From Cryptosporangium minutisporangium (GTDB taxonomy: Bacteria > Actinomycetota > Actinomycetes > Mycobacteriales > Cryptosporangiaceae): a stretch of DNA of 64,000 bases. This document shows positions 16,511 through 24,823 of the stretch, in pieces. The notes below the pieces were generated by a model. That model was not told the origin of the DNA. It did not search any database and worked only from the letters and a program-made list of their open reading frames with translations. Where the stretch lies: assembly GCF_039536245.1 (NCBI RefSeq), contig NZ_BAAAYN010000011.1, positions 62,001 to 126,000 of the forward strand, in the 5' to 3' direction. The position numbers were made by a program, and so were the translations under genes. How positions within the stretch are numbered: position 1 is the stretch's first letter; every line of letters starts with the position of its first letter.

Positions 16511-17524
16511 CTAGCCGGCGGCGCGGTACGCGGTGCCGAGCCTGGTCGGGGTGCCGGCCGCGGTGTAGAGCGACGTCCCACTCCCACCGCCGTCGCGCGG
16601 CGGCGAGAACAGGAACCAGGAGTACCGCTCGACATAGGACAGGCTGTCGAGCATCGCGGTCGACGCCGTCACGAACGCGGCCTGCTGCTCCGGCGTGGGG
16701 AACCGCACCCCGGCGCTGAAGTCGATCAGCGCGTACTCGGTGAGCCAGATCGGCTTGCGCCAGCGGTCGTGCACCGTCTGCAGGTAGCTCTTCAGCTGCC
16801 CGACCGCGTTCGCCGTCGTGAAGTCGCCGCCGTACCAGTGCAGCGCGATGAAGTCGACGCGGTAGCCCTTGCTCTGCGCGCCCTTCATGAACTGGTCGAA
16901 CCAGCTTCCGTCGGTCGCTCCGCCGGTGGCGGGCGCGGGGCTGCCGAGCCGCATCCCGGTCGCCATCAGCTGCGGCCACAGCGCGAGCGCACGGTCGACC
17001 GAGAGGTTCGACTGGCTCGCGAAGTCGGGCTCGTTGAAGCCCAGCAACGTGTCGCCGCGCTGTCGCACCGCGTCCAGCGTGGCCGCGTTCACCGAGTCCG
17101 CACCCCAGATCATCGGGGTGAACGCCACCCCGGGCGGCGCCGCGATGCCCTGCGGATCCGCGGCCCAGTTGTAGTACCAGCCGACGCGTGCGTCCGCGAG
17201 CGCCGAGCGGACCGCACCGAACGGATTGAGGGCCGCGCCCTTCTTGGACGAGACCGGCCGCGCGCCACCGACCGTCCGCGACGCCCGCGGCGACGGGCTG
17301 GCCCCTACTCCGGACTGGGCCGGCCCCACCGAAACCCGCGGCCGCGCGGTGGACGCCGTGCTGGCCGGCGTCGCCGGGTCGCTGGCGTCACCGATCACCG
17401 CCGCGACCGGCGCCCTGTCGCCCCCTCGGCCGCCGAGCACCCACCCTCTGGTACCGACCGCCGCGACCAGGACGCCGAGGCACAGCGCAACGATCAGGAC
17501 GACACGGCGTCGGGAGCGGGGCAC
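16511..17524 (-). CDS. Secreted GH128-like glycoside hydrolase (Asl1-type catalytic core)
   Basis: A 337-residue protein. A signal anchor (RRRVVLIVALCLGVLVAAVG) is followed by a Ser/Thr/Pro-rich linker to about residue 90 and then a TIM-barrel-like catalytic region. Motifs fit the GH128 beta-1,3-glucanase family: GWYYNWAADP near the start of the domain, LLGFNEPDFASQSNLS with the putative acid/base Glu, FIALHWYGG, and KPIWLTEYALIDF with the putative nucleophile Glu. It probably acts on fungal or plant beta-glucan outside the cell. GTG start at 17524. It is divergently oriented from the TIR-macro gene. Confidence 0.85.
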   Translation of the reverse strand: MPRSRRRVVLIVALCLGVLVAAVGTRGWVLGGRGGDRAPVAAVIGDASDPATPASTASTARPRVSVGPAQSGVGASPSPRASRTVGGARPVSSKKGAALNPFGAVRSALADARVGWYYNWAADPQGIAAPPGVAFTPMIWGADSVNAATLDAVRQRGDTLLGFNEPDFASQSNLSVDRALALWPQLMATGMRLGSPAPATGGATDGSWFDQFMKGAQSKGYRVDFIALHWYGGDFTTANAVGQLKSYLQTVHDRWRKPIWLTEYALIDFSAGVRFPTPEQQAAFVTASTAMLDSLSYVERYSWFLFSPPRDGGGSGTSLYTAAGTPTRLGTAYRAAG

Positions 17525-17703
17525 CCCGCCAGTCTTCCCGGCGCGACCCCGATCGGGACAGGACGATCATCCAGACGCAAGGAAGCCATAAGAGGGACGA
17601 AAGGTGGACGCATGCGGTTTTGTCGAGCTGCGCTACTCTCTGCACCACTGCAGCGCCGTCCGACGTAGCCGCGTCACCGGACGGCCCACCGTGAGGAGCG
17701 GTG

Positions 17704-18939
17704 ATGCGACCGCGCGTTTTTATCGGCAGCTCGAGCGAGGCCCTCAAGATCTGCCACGCGATCCAGCACGAGCTGGAGCAGGACTTCGACGTCACGGTGT
17801 GGGACCAGGACGTCTTCCGGTTGACGCGCGGCGCACTCGACAGCCTGCTGACGGCGCTCGACGCCTCGGACGCAGGCGTGTTCGTCCTCCGGCCGGACGA
17901 CTCGACCGAGAGCCGCGGCTCGGTGCAGCCGACCGTCCGTGACAACGTCCTCTTCGAGTTGGGCCTGTTCCTCGGGCGCCTGGGCCCCGAACGGACGTTC
18001 ATGCTCACGCCCAAGAACTCGCCGGTTCACCTGCCGACGGATCTGCTCGGGTTGACGTCGGCGCACTACGACCCGATCCGGTTCGATCGCGGCGAGGAGC
18101 GACCGGCGATCGCCCCGGCCTGTCGGCAGATTCGGCGGGCGTTACGCGAACGACAGCCACGGCTGACGCCACCACCCGCAGCGCAGGTCCGGCTGGAGCG
18201 CGCCATGAAGCGTCTGAGCCGTGACCTGGAGGAACTGCTGAGCGCGCAGCCCGCGGACGGCTCCGTCGTCAGCAACCCCGAGCCGCCGCTCCTGGCTGAG
18301 TTCACGTTCCGCCGGATGACCGTCCGGCTCGAACTCGGCCGGATCCAGGACTACGTCTCGTCGGACGCCCAGTCGGTGATCGGCTTACCGGCCAACGAGT
18401 ACTTCGACGACGAGTGCATCAACGATCCGCACAGCTCGCTCGGCGCGTTCGTTCGGCATCACTTCGGCGGTCGTCACGACGAGTTCATCCGGGCGGTCCG
18501 GGCCGAGCTGACCGGCCTGCCGTCCCAGCGCGTCCACCGGGCCGGTCAGCGGATCGGCGAGAGCTACGGCGTCGGCGAGGCGCTCTATCTGCGCGGGCTG
18601 GCTCCGGAGCTCCGGACGATCCTCGTCGCGGCGACCACGGAACGGTCCTCGGTCGGGCTGCGCGCCGAGCCGCACTTCCTGTACGCGGCGCTGGAGAGCG
18701 TCCTGGCCACGATGAACGAGTGCCGGCTGAACTCGCTGACGATTCCGGTTCTCGGGTCCGGCCACGGTGGCATGCCACTGCCGATCGCGATCTTGTTCAA
18801 CCTCCTGGCGCTGCGCTCGCTGGCCGGCGAGGACGACACCGGCCGGCACGTCCGACGCGTACGTATCGTCGCGTTCGAGCCGGCAGCCGAAGCGCTCGAC
18901 TGGGACACGATGCGCCACGTCCTGGCGTACTTCGCCTGA
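17704..18939 (+). CDS. TIR-like (CAP12-type) domain fused to a ThsA-like macro domain
   Basis: A 411-residue protein. Residues 1 to about 150 form a CAP12-type TIR-like domain (RVFIGSSSEALKICHAIQ at the start). The conserved block RDNVLFELGLFLGRLGPER carries the presumed NADase glutamate at E85. A charged linker (about 150-205, RLERAMKRLSRDLEELL) follows. The C-terminal part (about 205-410) looks like the macro domain of Thoeris ThsA-type proteins: VIGLPANEYFDDECI at about 225-239, SSLGAFVRHHF, ILVAATT, and the Gly-rich loop VLGSGHGGM at about 349-357. Known TIR domains of this kind cleave NAD or make signal nucleotides in anti-phage systems, and ThsA macro domains bind such signals. That both sit in one chain is directly visible; a defence role is inferred. 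GAGGAG lies five bases before the ATG at 17704. It has no co-directional partner genes. Confidence 0.85.
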   Translation: MRPRVFIGSSSEALKICHAIQHELEQDFDVTVWDQDVFRLTRGALDSLLTALDASDAGVFVLRPDDSTESRGSVQPTVRDNVLFELGLFLGRLGPERTFMLTPKNSPVHLPTDLLGLTSAHYDPIRFDRGEERPAIAPACRQIRRALRERQPRLTPPPAAQVRLERAMKRLSRDLEELLSAQPADGSVVSNPEPPLLAEFTFRRMTVRLELGRIQDYVSSDAQSVIGLPANEYFDDECINDPHSSLGAFVRHHFGGRHDEFIRAVRAELTGLPSQRVHRAGQRIGESYGVGEALYLRGLAPELRTILVAATTERSSVGLRAEPHFLYAALESVLATMNECRLNSLTIPVLGSGHGGMPLPIAILFNLLALRSLAGEDDTGRHVRRVRIVAFEPAAEALDWDTMRHVLAYFA

Positions 18940-18982
18940 CGCTGCCCGCTCCGAACGCGGTGCCGGACGGCCCGCCGCCCCC

Positions 18983-20200
18983 TCAGAACAGCTCGGTCAG
19001 CGGCACCTCCGGATCGCGCAACCGCTCCGGCGACACGACCGGCCGCTCGTTCGCGAGCTTCCAGAGCGGCGCACTGTCGTCCCAGGCGTTCGCGTTGAGC
19101 ACGGCCTGGACCGCGCCCCCGACGAGCCAGAACACGTACCAGGAGCCGGCCGGGTCCGCACCGCGCACGACGACCTCCGGCTCCGGCCCGCGCGGGTCCA
19201 CCCAGCCCCGATACTCGAAACCGAGCTCGTACTGGTCGGAGAAGAAGTACGGCACCCGTGAGTACGGCTCGGGCGCCGCGCCGGTGAGCGCCCCACCGAC
19301 GTACTTCCCGTGCTGCTGCGCGACGTCCCAGTGCTCGACCCGCACCGGAGCCCCGTACACCGGATGGTCGACCGCCGCGATGTCTCCGATCGCGACGATG
19401 TTCGGATCCGAGGTGCGCAACGTCGCGCTGACCGCCACTCCGCCAGCGACCTCCGCGAGCCCGGCCGCCCGCGCGAGGTCGAGACGCGGCGCGACGCCGG
19501 TGGCCAGCACGACGACCGACGCCTCGACGAACCGGTCCGCGAGCGCGACGCCGTCCGGGGTGACCTCGATGACGTCCGCGCCCAGCGTCACGGCCGTGCC
19601 CTTCGACCGGTGCAGCTGCAGGAGGCGCTCGCTCACCGCGTCGGAGGCGAGGGCCGGGAGCAGCCTCGGCGCCTTCTCCACGATCTCGACGTCGCACCCC
19701 TGCTGTCGCAGCGATGCCGCCACCTCGCAGCCGATCCAGCTTCCCCCGATCAGCGCCACCCGCCCACCGGACCGGGCCGCGCGCCGGATCGCGAGCGCGT
19801 CGTCGAGTGAGCGCAACGTGAAGGCGCGCTCGGCGCCCGGGATCGGTAGCCGCCGCGGTTCCGCGCCGGTGGCCAGGACGAGCGTGTCGTAGGCGAGCAC
19901 GTCCCCGTCGTCGAGCGTGACGGTCCGGGCGGCCGGATCCACGCCGACCGCCCGCGTCCCCGCCCGGAGCGTCACACCGCGCTCGCGCCAGGCCTGTTCG
20001 GCGCCGTCGGCCAGCACCCAGTCGGGCTGGTCACGCTCGCCCTGCATCACCGCCTTCGACAGCGGCGGACGCTCGTACGGCGGCTGGTGCTCCGCGCCGA
20101 CGAGCGTCACCGACCCGTCGAACTGGTGCTCGCGCAGCGCGAGGGCGGCGGTGCCACCCGCCAGGCTCGCGCCGACGACGACTACTCGTTGTTCCGTCAT
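18983..20200 (-). CDS. FAD-dependent NAD(P)H:ferredoxin/rubredoxin reductase
   Basis: A 405-residue two-dinucleotide-fold flavoprotein. The N-terminal FAD site is VVVGASLAGG at about 6-15, followed by PPYERPPLSKAVM, the hallmark of oxygenase-coupled ferredoxin reductases. LVLATGAEPRRLPIPG follows, then a second GxGxxG-like site RVALIGGSWIGCEVA near residue 150, and IVAIGDIAAVDHP close to the C-terminal domain. It should pass electrons from NAD(P)H to a ferredoxin serving a P450 or oxygenase. No ferredoxin gene is adjacent. GAGG lies upstream of the ATG at 20200, and a stem-loop overlaps that region. Confidence 0.9.
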   Translation of the reverse strand: MTEQRVVVVGASLAGGTAALALREHQFDGSVTLVGAEHQPPYERPPLSKAVMQGERDQPDWVLADGAEQAWRERGVTLRAGTRAVGVDPAARTVTLDDGDVLAYDTLVLATGAEPRRLPIPGAERAFTLRSLDDALAIRRAARSGGRVALIGGSWIGCEVAASLRQQGCDVEIVEKAPRLLPALASDAVSERLLQLHRSKGTAVTLGADVIEVTPDGVALADRFVEASVVVLATGVAPRLDLARAAGLAEVAGGVAVSATLRTSDPNIVAIGDIAAVDHPVYGAPVRVEHWDVAQQHGKYVGGALTGAAPEPYSRVPYFFSDQYELGFEYRGWVDPRGPEPEVVVRGADPAGSWYVFWLVGGAVQAVLNANAWDDSAPLWKLANERPVVSPERLRDPEVPLTELF

Positions 20201-20209
20201 GCGACACCT

Positions 20210-20250
20210 CTTCTCTGCGGCCGGCTCCAGACTCCGCGGCTGCAGAGAAG
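20210..20250 (-). promoter_or_regulatory. Inverted repeat just upstream of the ferredoxin reductase start
   Basis: Nine-base arms GCAGAGAAG and CTTCTCTGC (20210-20218 and 20242-20250) flank a 23-base loop, ten bases before the ATG. On the mRNA the second arm abuts and partly includes the GAAGAGG ribosome binding region, so folding could hide it. It also lies nine bases past the nearest end of the LysR gene and might serve as its terminator. Confidence 0.45.
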
Positions 20251-20258
20251 CATTCCAC

Positions 20259-21176
20259 CTACCAAGCCGCCGCGGCCCGCACGAGTGCATCGTGGACCGC
20301 GGTCACGTGCGGATGCGCCGGCCCTCCGACGCGGCGGACCAGGTAGAGGGTGTTGATCGGCGGATCGTCGGGCTCCAGCACCGCGATCAGCGTCCCGTCG
20401 GCGAGCTGGGCCGCGCAGAGGTACCGCGGCAAGACGCTCACGCCCGCGCCCGCCGCCACCGCGGACGCGACCGCCCGCAGGTCGGGAACGACGAGCGCCG
20501 GATCCGCGGTCAGCCGGGTGCCGAACACGTGCCGCCAGTAGCGGCGCAGGATCGGCACATCCTCGGCGTAGGAGACCAGCGGCTCCTCCGCGATCGCGGC
20601 CACCGGATCGGTGGCCAGGGCGTCCCGGTCCAGACGCTCGTACCGCGCCGGTGAAGTGACCAGCACGAACTCCTCGTCCGCCAGTGGGGCGGCCTGCAGG
20701 CCACGCCCGCGCGGCCGGACCGCGGAGAGGACCAGGTCGTGCACGCCGGCCCGCAGCCCGGCCAGCAGGTCGTCGGCCAGACCGGCCACCACGCGCAAGC
20801 GCACGCCGGTCTCCAGGAGCGGCGTGAGCGCCGGGAGGACGAGCATGGCCAGCCCTTCGGCGGGCCCGCCGAGGTGCACGGGCGGCTCCGGTGCACTCAC
20901 CCCGGAGCCGGACGCGATCGCCTCCAGCGCGTCCATCGGTGCGGCGAGCCGCGCGGCCAGTTCGTCCGCGACCGCGGTCGGCGCGACGCCGCGCGGGAGC
21001 CGTTCGAACAGCCGCCGCCCGAGCGTGGCCTCCAGCGCCCGCAGTTGCGCGGTCACGGTCGGCTGGGCCAAGCCCACCAGGCGGGCACCCGCGGTCAGCG
21101 AGCCCGCGCGGTAGACCGCGAGGAAGGTGCGGAGCTGACCGAGGTCGAGCCCGCCATCAGTTTTCCGATCGCTCAC
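20259..21176 (-). CDS. LysR family transcriptional regulator
   Basis: A 305-residue LysR-type protein. The N-terminal winged helix-turn-helix lies at about residues 10-70 (LRTFLAVYRAGSLTAGARLV, then QPTVTAQLRALEATLGRRLFER). A periplasmic-binding-like effector domain follows to the end. It is divergent from the DJ-1/PfpI gene with a 68-base gap, the standard arrangement for a LysR regulator and its target. The ferredoxin reductase downstream on the same strand may be cotranscribed. GTG start at 21176. Confidence 0.92.
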   Translation of the reverse strand: MSDRKTDGGLDLGQLRTFLAVYRAGSLTAGARLVGLAQPTVTAQLRALEATLGRRLFERLPRGVAPTAVADELAARLAAPMDALEAIASGSGVSAPEPPVHLGGPAEGLAMLVLPALTPLLETGVRLRVVAGLADDLLAGLRAGVHDLVLSAVRPRGRGLQAAPLADEEFVLVTSPARYERLDRDALATDPVAAIAEEPLVSYAEDVPILRRYWRHVFGTRLTADPALVVPDLRAVASAVAAGAGVSVLPRYLCAAQLADGTLIAVLEPDDPPINTLYLVRRVGGPAHPHVTAVHDALVRAAAAW

Positions 21177-21244
21177 ATCGGCGATCCTATTTTCCGCCTG
21201 ATGGATCCGTGCCTACCGTCGAAGGCGACGAAAGGACGTATTCC

Positions 21245-21931
21245 ATGTCGACCATTCTGTTCGTGCTGACCGGCGCCCGGCACTGGACGCTCAACGACGG
21301 TACGGCCCACCCCACGGGGTACTGGGCCGAGGAGTTGCTGGCGCCCTACCGCGCGTTCACCGAGGCCGGCCACCGCGTCGTGTTCGCGTCCCCCGGCGGC
21401 GTCGAGCCGGTCGTCGACCGCGCCAGCCTCGCTCCCGAGGTGAACGACGGCAAGGACGTCGAGCCGGAGCTGACGGCGATCATCGACCTGAAGGCTCCGC
21501 TCGACCTGGCGTCGATCGACGTCGCCGCGTACGACGCGGTATTCTACCCCGGCGGCCACGGCCCGATGGAGGACCTCGCTGTCGACGCCGACTCCGGCCG
21601 CGTGCTCACCGAGACACTCGACTCGGGCAAGCCGCTGGCCGTCGTCTGCCACGGCCCGGCCGCACTGCTCGCGGCCCGGCGCGAAGACGGAACCTCGCCG
21701 TTCGCCGGTTATCGGCTGACCGGGTTCACCAACGCCGAGGAGACGCAGGCCGGGCTGGCCGACAAGGCGCCCTGGCTCCTGCAAGACCGTCTGACCGCTC
21801 TCGGTGCGGAGTTCGACGAGGGCCTGGCGTGGCAGCCGCACGTCGTCGTCGACCGGAACCTGTACACCGGCCAGAACCCCGCCTCGTCGGCCTCGTTGGC
21901 CTCAGCGGTCCTCACCCGTCTCGCCGAGTAG
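21245..21931 (+). CDS. DJ-1/PfpI family (Hsp31-like) type 1 glutamine amidotransferase-fold protein
   Basis: A 228-residue class I amidotransferase-fold protein. The nucleophile elbow is AVVCHGPAALL with C135 and H136, and a conserved acidic residue lies in YWAEELL at about 29-30. Other Hsp31/glyoxalase III-like features are FYPGGHGPMEDL and GYRLTGFTNAEE. Likely roles are methylglyoxal detoxification or deglycase/chaperone activity in electrophile stress. AAGGACG precedes the ATG at 21245. It is probably regulated by the divergent LysR gene. Confidence 0.9.
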   Translation: MSTILFVLTGARHWTLNDGTAHPTGYWAEELLAPYRAFTEAGHRVVFASPGGVEPVVDRASLAPEVNDGKDVEPELTAIIDLKAPLDLASIDVAAYDAVFYPGGHGPMEDLAVDADSGRVLTETLDSGKPLAVVCHGPAALLAARREDGTSPFAGYRLTGFTNAEETQAGLADKAPWLLQDRLTALGAEFDEGLAWQPHVVVDRNLYTGQNPASSASLASAVLTRLAE

Positions 21932-22001
21932 CTGCTGGTCCCCGCGGATCGTGCATCCGATACATAGTGGAGACGCACGCTGACGATCCGTGGGGGACGC
22001 G

Positions 22002-22700
22002 ATGAGCTACGGGCCACCTCGCTCGCACAACCGCGGTCCCTGGCTGCTGGTCGTCGCCGTGCTCGTCGTCCTGGCGCTCTCCTGCTGCGCCGGTCTGCTG
22101 ATCTCCATCGCCCAGCAGGGCGGAGACTCGACGGCCCAGGACTCGGCCCAGGACTCGACGGCCCAGCCGTCGGATCCGGGGCCGTCGGCAACGCGAGGGT
22201 CGTCGGGCCGCGGCACCGTGACGGTGCCGCGGCTGGCCGGCGCCCGCCTTCCGGACGCCGAGCGGCAACTGGAAGCGCTCGGCTTCGACGATCCGCGGGT
22301 GGTCGACGCCACCGGCCGGAACCGCACGGTACTGAGCAGGCAGAACTGGGTCGTCCGGACCCAGGAGCCGGCGGCAGGCAGCCGCGTCGCACCGTCCACC
22401 GAGATCACGCTGCGGGTGAGCAAACCCACCGACGGCGCCCCGAGCCACGCGCCCGTCGACGGCGTCGTCCCGGACGTCGTCTGCCGGGACCTGCAAGCGG
22501 CGCAGGACGCCCTGCAGGCCGCGGGGTTCTACGTGCTCTCGTCGGTGGACGGCAGCGGGCAGGGGCGCCGCCAGCTGGTGGACCGGAACTGGGTGGTGGT
22601 CCAACAATCGGTCACGCCGGGTAGCCGCCCGGCGCGCTCCACCCGGGTGCGGCTCACCGTGGTGAAGATCGGCGAGCCCACGGACCGCTGCTCCGGCTAG
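22002..22700 (+). CDS. Membrane-anchored protein with two PASTA domains
   Basis: A 232-residue protein. A single transmembrane helix lies at about 13-38 (LLVVAVLVVLALSCCAGLLISI). A Gln/Asp/Ser-rich linker with AQDS repeats reaches about residue 75. Two PASTA-like modules follow: VTVPRLAGARLPDAERQLEA to LRVSK, and GVVPDVVCRDLQAAQDALQA to LTVVK. Each ends in the typical Q-x-P-x-x-G-S-R pattern (TQEPAAGSR, QSVTPGSR). PASTA domains bind peptidoglycan or beta-lactams in Stk kinases and PBPs; here there is no kinase or transpeptidase. GGGGGA precedes the ATG at 22002. Confidence 0.85.
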   Translation: MSYGPPRSHNRGPWLLVVAVLVVLALSCCAGLLISIAQQGGDSTAQDSAQDSTAQPSDPGPSATRGSSGRGTVTVPRLAGARLPDAERQLEALGFDDPRVVDATGRNRTVLSRQNWVVRTQEPAAGSRVAPSTEITLRVSKPTDGAPSHAPVDGVVPDVVCRDLQAAQDALQAAGFYVLSSVDGSGQGRRQLVDRNWVVVQQSVTPGSRPARSTRVRLTVVKIGEPTDRCSG

Positions 22701-22701
22701 G

Positions 22702-23823
22702 TCAGATGCCGGTCAGTGCGAACGCGGCGATCTGGGACGTCAGCGCCCAGTGGAAGTTGTCGTCGGACACCAGGAGCAGGGTCCGGCGCCCGTCCGGCAG
22801 CTCGGGGCCGAGCGTCGCTCCCTCGAAGTTGTCGACGCGCAGGCCCGGCGCGTCGTCCAGGTCGAGGAGCAGCGTCTTCGTCATCGGCGTCGCACCGCGC
22901 ACCGAGTCCCGGCCGAGAACGTCGGTCGCCCGGCCGACCTCGGCCAGGTAGATCCGGACCCCGATCCGCAGCCGATCGGGGACCGCGGCCCGCTCGATCA
23001 TCAAGAACCGTCCGTCCCCGAGCGCCACCAGGTCGGACAGCCCGTTGGTCGCGGCCGAATCCGGCTCGCGCGGCTCGGCGAAGAGCGGCTCGAGCGGATA
23101 CAGGTACTGAGCGGCCAGGCGACCGGCGTCGTACCGGGTGATCCGGGTCGGCGCGCCGGCCTCCGCGGTCGGGTTCGGACCGTCCTGCCGCAGCGGCTCC
23201 TCCATCGCGGTGAACAGCTGACGCCCGTCCGGGGTGAACGACACGCCTTCCAGCGCCTGATTGCGGCGCGGCCCGGTGCCGCTGTCGATCCGCAGGGACT
23301 GCGGGATCTCCAGTTCGCGGACGAACTTTCCGGTGGGCGTCGCCACCCGGACCGACGGGTTCTCCAGGAAGTCGCTGCGCTCCCCCTCGTCGACCCAGTA
23401 CAGGTTCCGCGAGCGCGGGTCGACCGCGATGCCTTCCGGATCGGGCGGCACCTCACCGGAGGCGAGCGACGGGAACGTCGACCCGTCGGCGCGCCGGAGC
23501 GGTTTCGTGCCGGTCAGCCGGGCCTGGACGTCGTCCGCGGTCACGGTGACGGTCGCGGTGTAGAACCGGGCCGGATCGCGCTCCGACCGGTCGTCGCTGA
23601 TCAGGTAGTACGTGCCGGTCCGCGGGTCGCGGCTGATGCCGGAGAGTCCACCGACCGTGGTCGCCTCGACCTGCGACGCCCGCGGCAGCGTCGTCGCACC
23701 GAGAAACGTCAGCCCCGGCTTCGGCGCGGCCGACGGCGCGGAGGCGGGATCCGTCGCGGTCGGGCTGCAGCCCACCGTCGCGAGCAGGCCCAGGAGCAGG
23801 AGAGCGACGACAGCGGAGCGCAC
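22702..23823 (-). CDS. Phytase-like (esterase-like activity of phytase family) lipoprotein
   Basis: A 373-residue exported protein. The signal MRSAVVALLLLGLLATVGC carries a lipobox with Cys at about residue 19. The mature part matches the phytase-like propeller family: TTVGGLSGISRDPRTGTYYLISDD near the start, EGIAVDPRSRNLYWVDEG, NQALEGVSFTPDGRQLFTAMEE, and RVDNFEGATLGPELPDGRRTLLLVSDDN at the end, with the acidic residues this family uses for metal binding. The substrate is unknown. It is convergent with the PASTA gene, one base between stops. Confidence 0.87.
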   Translation of the reverse strand: MRSAVVALLLLGLLATVGCSPTATDPASAPSAAPKPGLTFLGATTLPRASQVEATTVGGLSGISRDPRTGTYYLISDDRSERDPARFYTATVTVTADDVQARLTGTKPLRRADGSTFPSLASGEVPPDPEGIAVDPRSRNLYWVDEGERSDFLENPSVRVATPTGKFVRELEIPQSLRIDSGTGPRRNQALEGVSFTPDGRQLFTAMEEPLRQDGPNPTAEAGAPTRITRYDAGRLAAQYLYPLEPLFAEPREPDSAATNGLSDLVALGDGRFLMIERAAVPDRLRIGVRIYLAEVGRATDVLGRDSVRGATPMTKTLLLDLDDAPGLRVDNFEGATLGPELPDGRRTLLLVSDDNFHWALTSQIAAFALTGI

Positions 23824-23894
23824 GCACCGAGCCTAGGTGCCGTGCGCACGTCGGAGGCCGACGGCACCACCTCGGATCCGAGATAGCATAGTTC

Positions 23895-23904
23895 ACCTAT
23901 AGGT
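23895..23904 (+). promoter_or_regulatory. Palindrome in the promoter region of the DUF1684 gene
   Basis: The perfect 10-base palindrome ACCTATAGGT lies about 25 bases upstream of the DUF1684 ATG, in an unusually A+T-rich patch of the 106-base divergent gap. It may overlap a -10 element and could be a repressor site. No well-formed -35 is evident. Confidence 0.35.
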
Positions 23905-23929
23905 TTGTATGAGCTGTGGGGAGCGTGTC

Positions 23930-24745
23930 ATGACCGCGTCGGACACCGTCAGCGAGGCCTTCACCCAGGAGTGGGAGGCGTGGCAGGCCGAGCACGAGCG
24001 GGTGCTCGCCGACCCGCACGGCTTCCTGGCGATCACGAGCCTGAACTGGCTCGACGAGACCCCGCAGCGCTTCGCGGACGCGCCCGGGGAGTGGTCGACC
24101 GGTCCGGGCGGCGTCGTCGTCGGCCTGGCCCCCGGCGAGCACCTGGAGATCAACGGCGAGACCGTGACCGGCCGCCATGAGTTCGGGGTGATCGCGGAGC
24201 GCGCGAGCCTGTTCCCGAAGGCCGGCGACGCCGTGATCGAGGTGGCCAAGCGCGGGGGGCACGACATCGTCCGGCCGCGGCACCCGGACAACTCGCTCCG
24301 GGTGACCTTCGCCGGTACGCCGACCTACCCGCCGCACCCGCGGTGGGTCGTCACCGGCCGGTACGTGGCGTTCGACCAGCCGCGACGCACCACGGTCGGC
24401 GCGGCCGTCGAAGGGCTGCAGCACGTCTACGACGCGCCCGGCGAGGTGCGGTTCACGCTCGACGGCCGGGACCTGACCCTCACCGCGTTCAACGGCAGGG
24501 CACCGGGCACCCTGTCGATCCTGTTCACCGACGAGACGTCGGGCGTCACGACGTACGCCGCGAACCGTTCGCTGTCGGTCGACGCGCCGGCCGCGGACGG
24601 CACGGTGACCCTCGACTTCAACCGCGCCGCGAACCTGCCCTGTGCCTACACCGACCTGGCCACCTGCCCGCTGCCCCCGGCGGAGAACCGGCTCCCGGTG
24701 GCGGTCGAGGCAGGTCAGAAGATCCCTACCGAGCGGCTTTCCTAG
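23930..24745 (+). CDS. DUF1684 family protein
   Basis: A 271-residue protein with the DUF1684 signature. EWEAWQAEHERVLADPHGFLAIT is followed by LNWL at the N-terminus. The core includes NSLRVTFAGTPTYP, and the C-terminal strand-rich half contains TTYAANRSLSVDAP and the highly conserved LDFNRAANLPCAYTDLATCPLPP followed by ENRLPVAVEAGQK. The family has no established biochemical function. GGGGAG precedes the ATG at 23930; an ATG at 23909 is less likely. Confidence 0.88.
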   Translation: MTASDTVSEAFTQEWEAWQAEHERVLADPHGFLAITSLNWLDETPQRFADAPGEWSTGPGGVVVGLAPGEHLEINGETVTGRHEFGVIAERASLFPKAGDAVIEVAKRGGHDIVRPRHPDNSLRVTFAGTPTYPPHPRWVVTGRYVAFDQPRRTTVGAAVEGLQHVYDAPGEVRFTLDGRDLTLTAFNGRAPGTLSILFTDETSGVTTYAANRSLSVDAPAADGTVTLDFNRAANLPCAYTDLATCPLPPAENRLPVAVEAGQKIPTERLS

Positions 24746-24787
24746 CTCCCCGGCGGTCGGCCCGGCTGGCGGGAACGATCATCGGAG

Positions 24788-24820
24788 CCCGGGTGGGGCG
24801 CCGCGGCGCCCCACCCCGGG
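24788..24820. terminator. Bidirectional terminator hairpin
   Basis: A near-perfect palindrome: 12-base arms 24791-24802 and 24805-24816, extended by CCC/GGG with one bulge. It sits in the 78-base gap between the convergent DUF1684 gene and the small minus-strand gene. Its placement right after the stop of the small gene supports that gene being real. Confidence 0.75.
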
Positions 24821-24823
24821 CCG

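Noticed and set aside
17525-17703. A missing partner gene (cyclase, CD-NTase or effector) for the TIR-macro protein
   Set aside because: The 179-base gap before it contains no open frame with a plausible start, and both neighbours are on the opposite strand with unrelated functions.
24788-24820. Palindrome as a possible attachment site or mobile-element end
   Set aside because: No integrase, transposase or second copy is visible; position between convergent gene ends fits a terminator.
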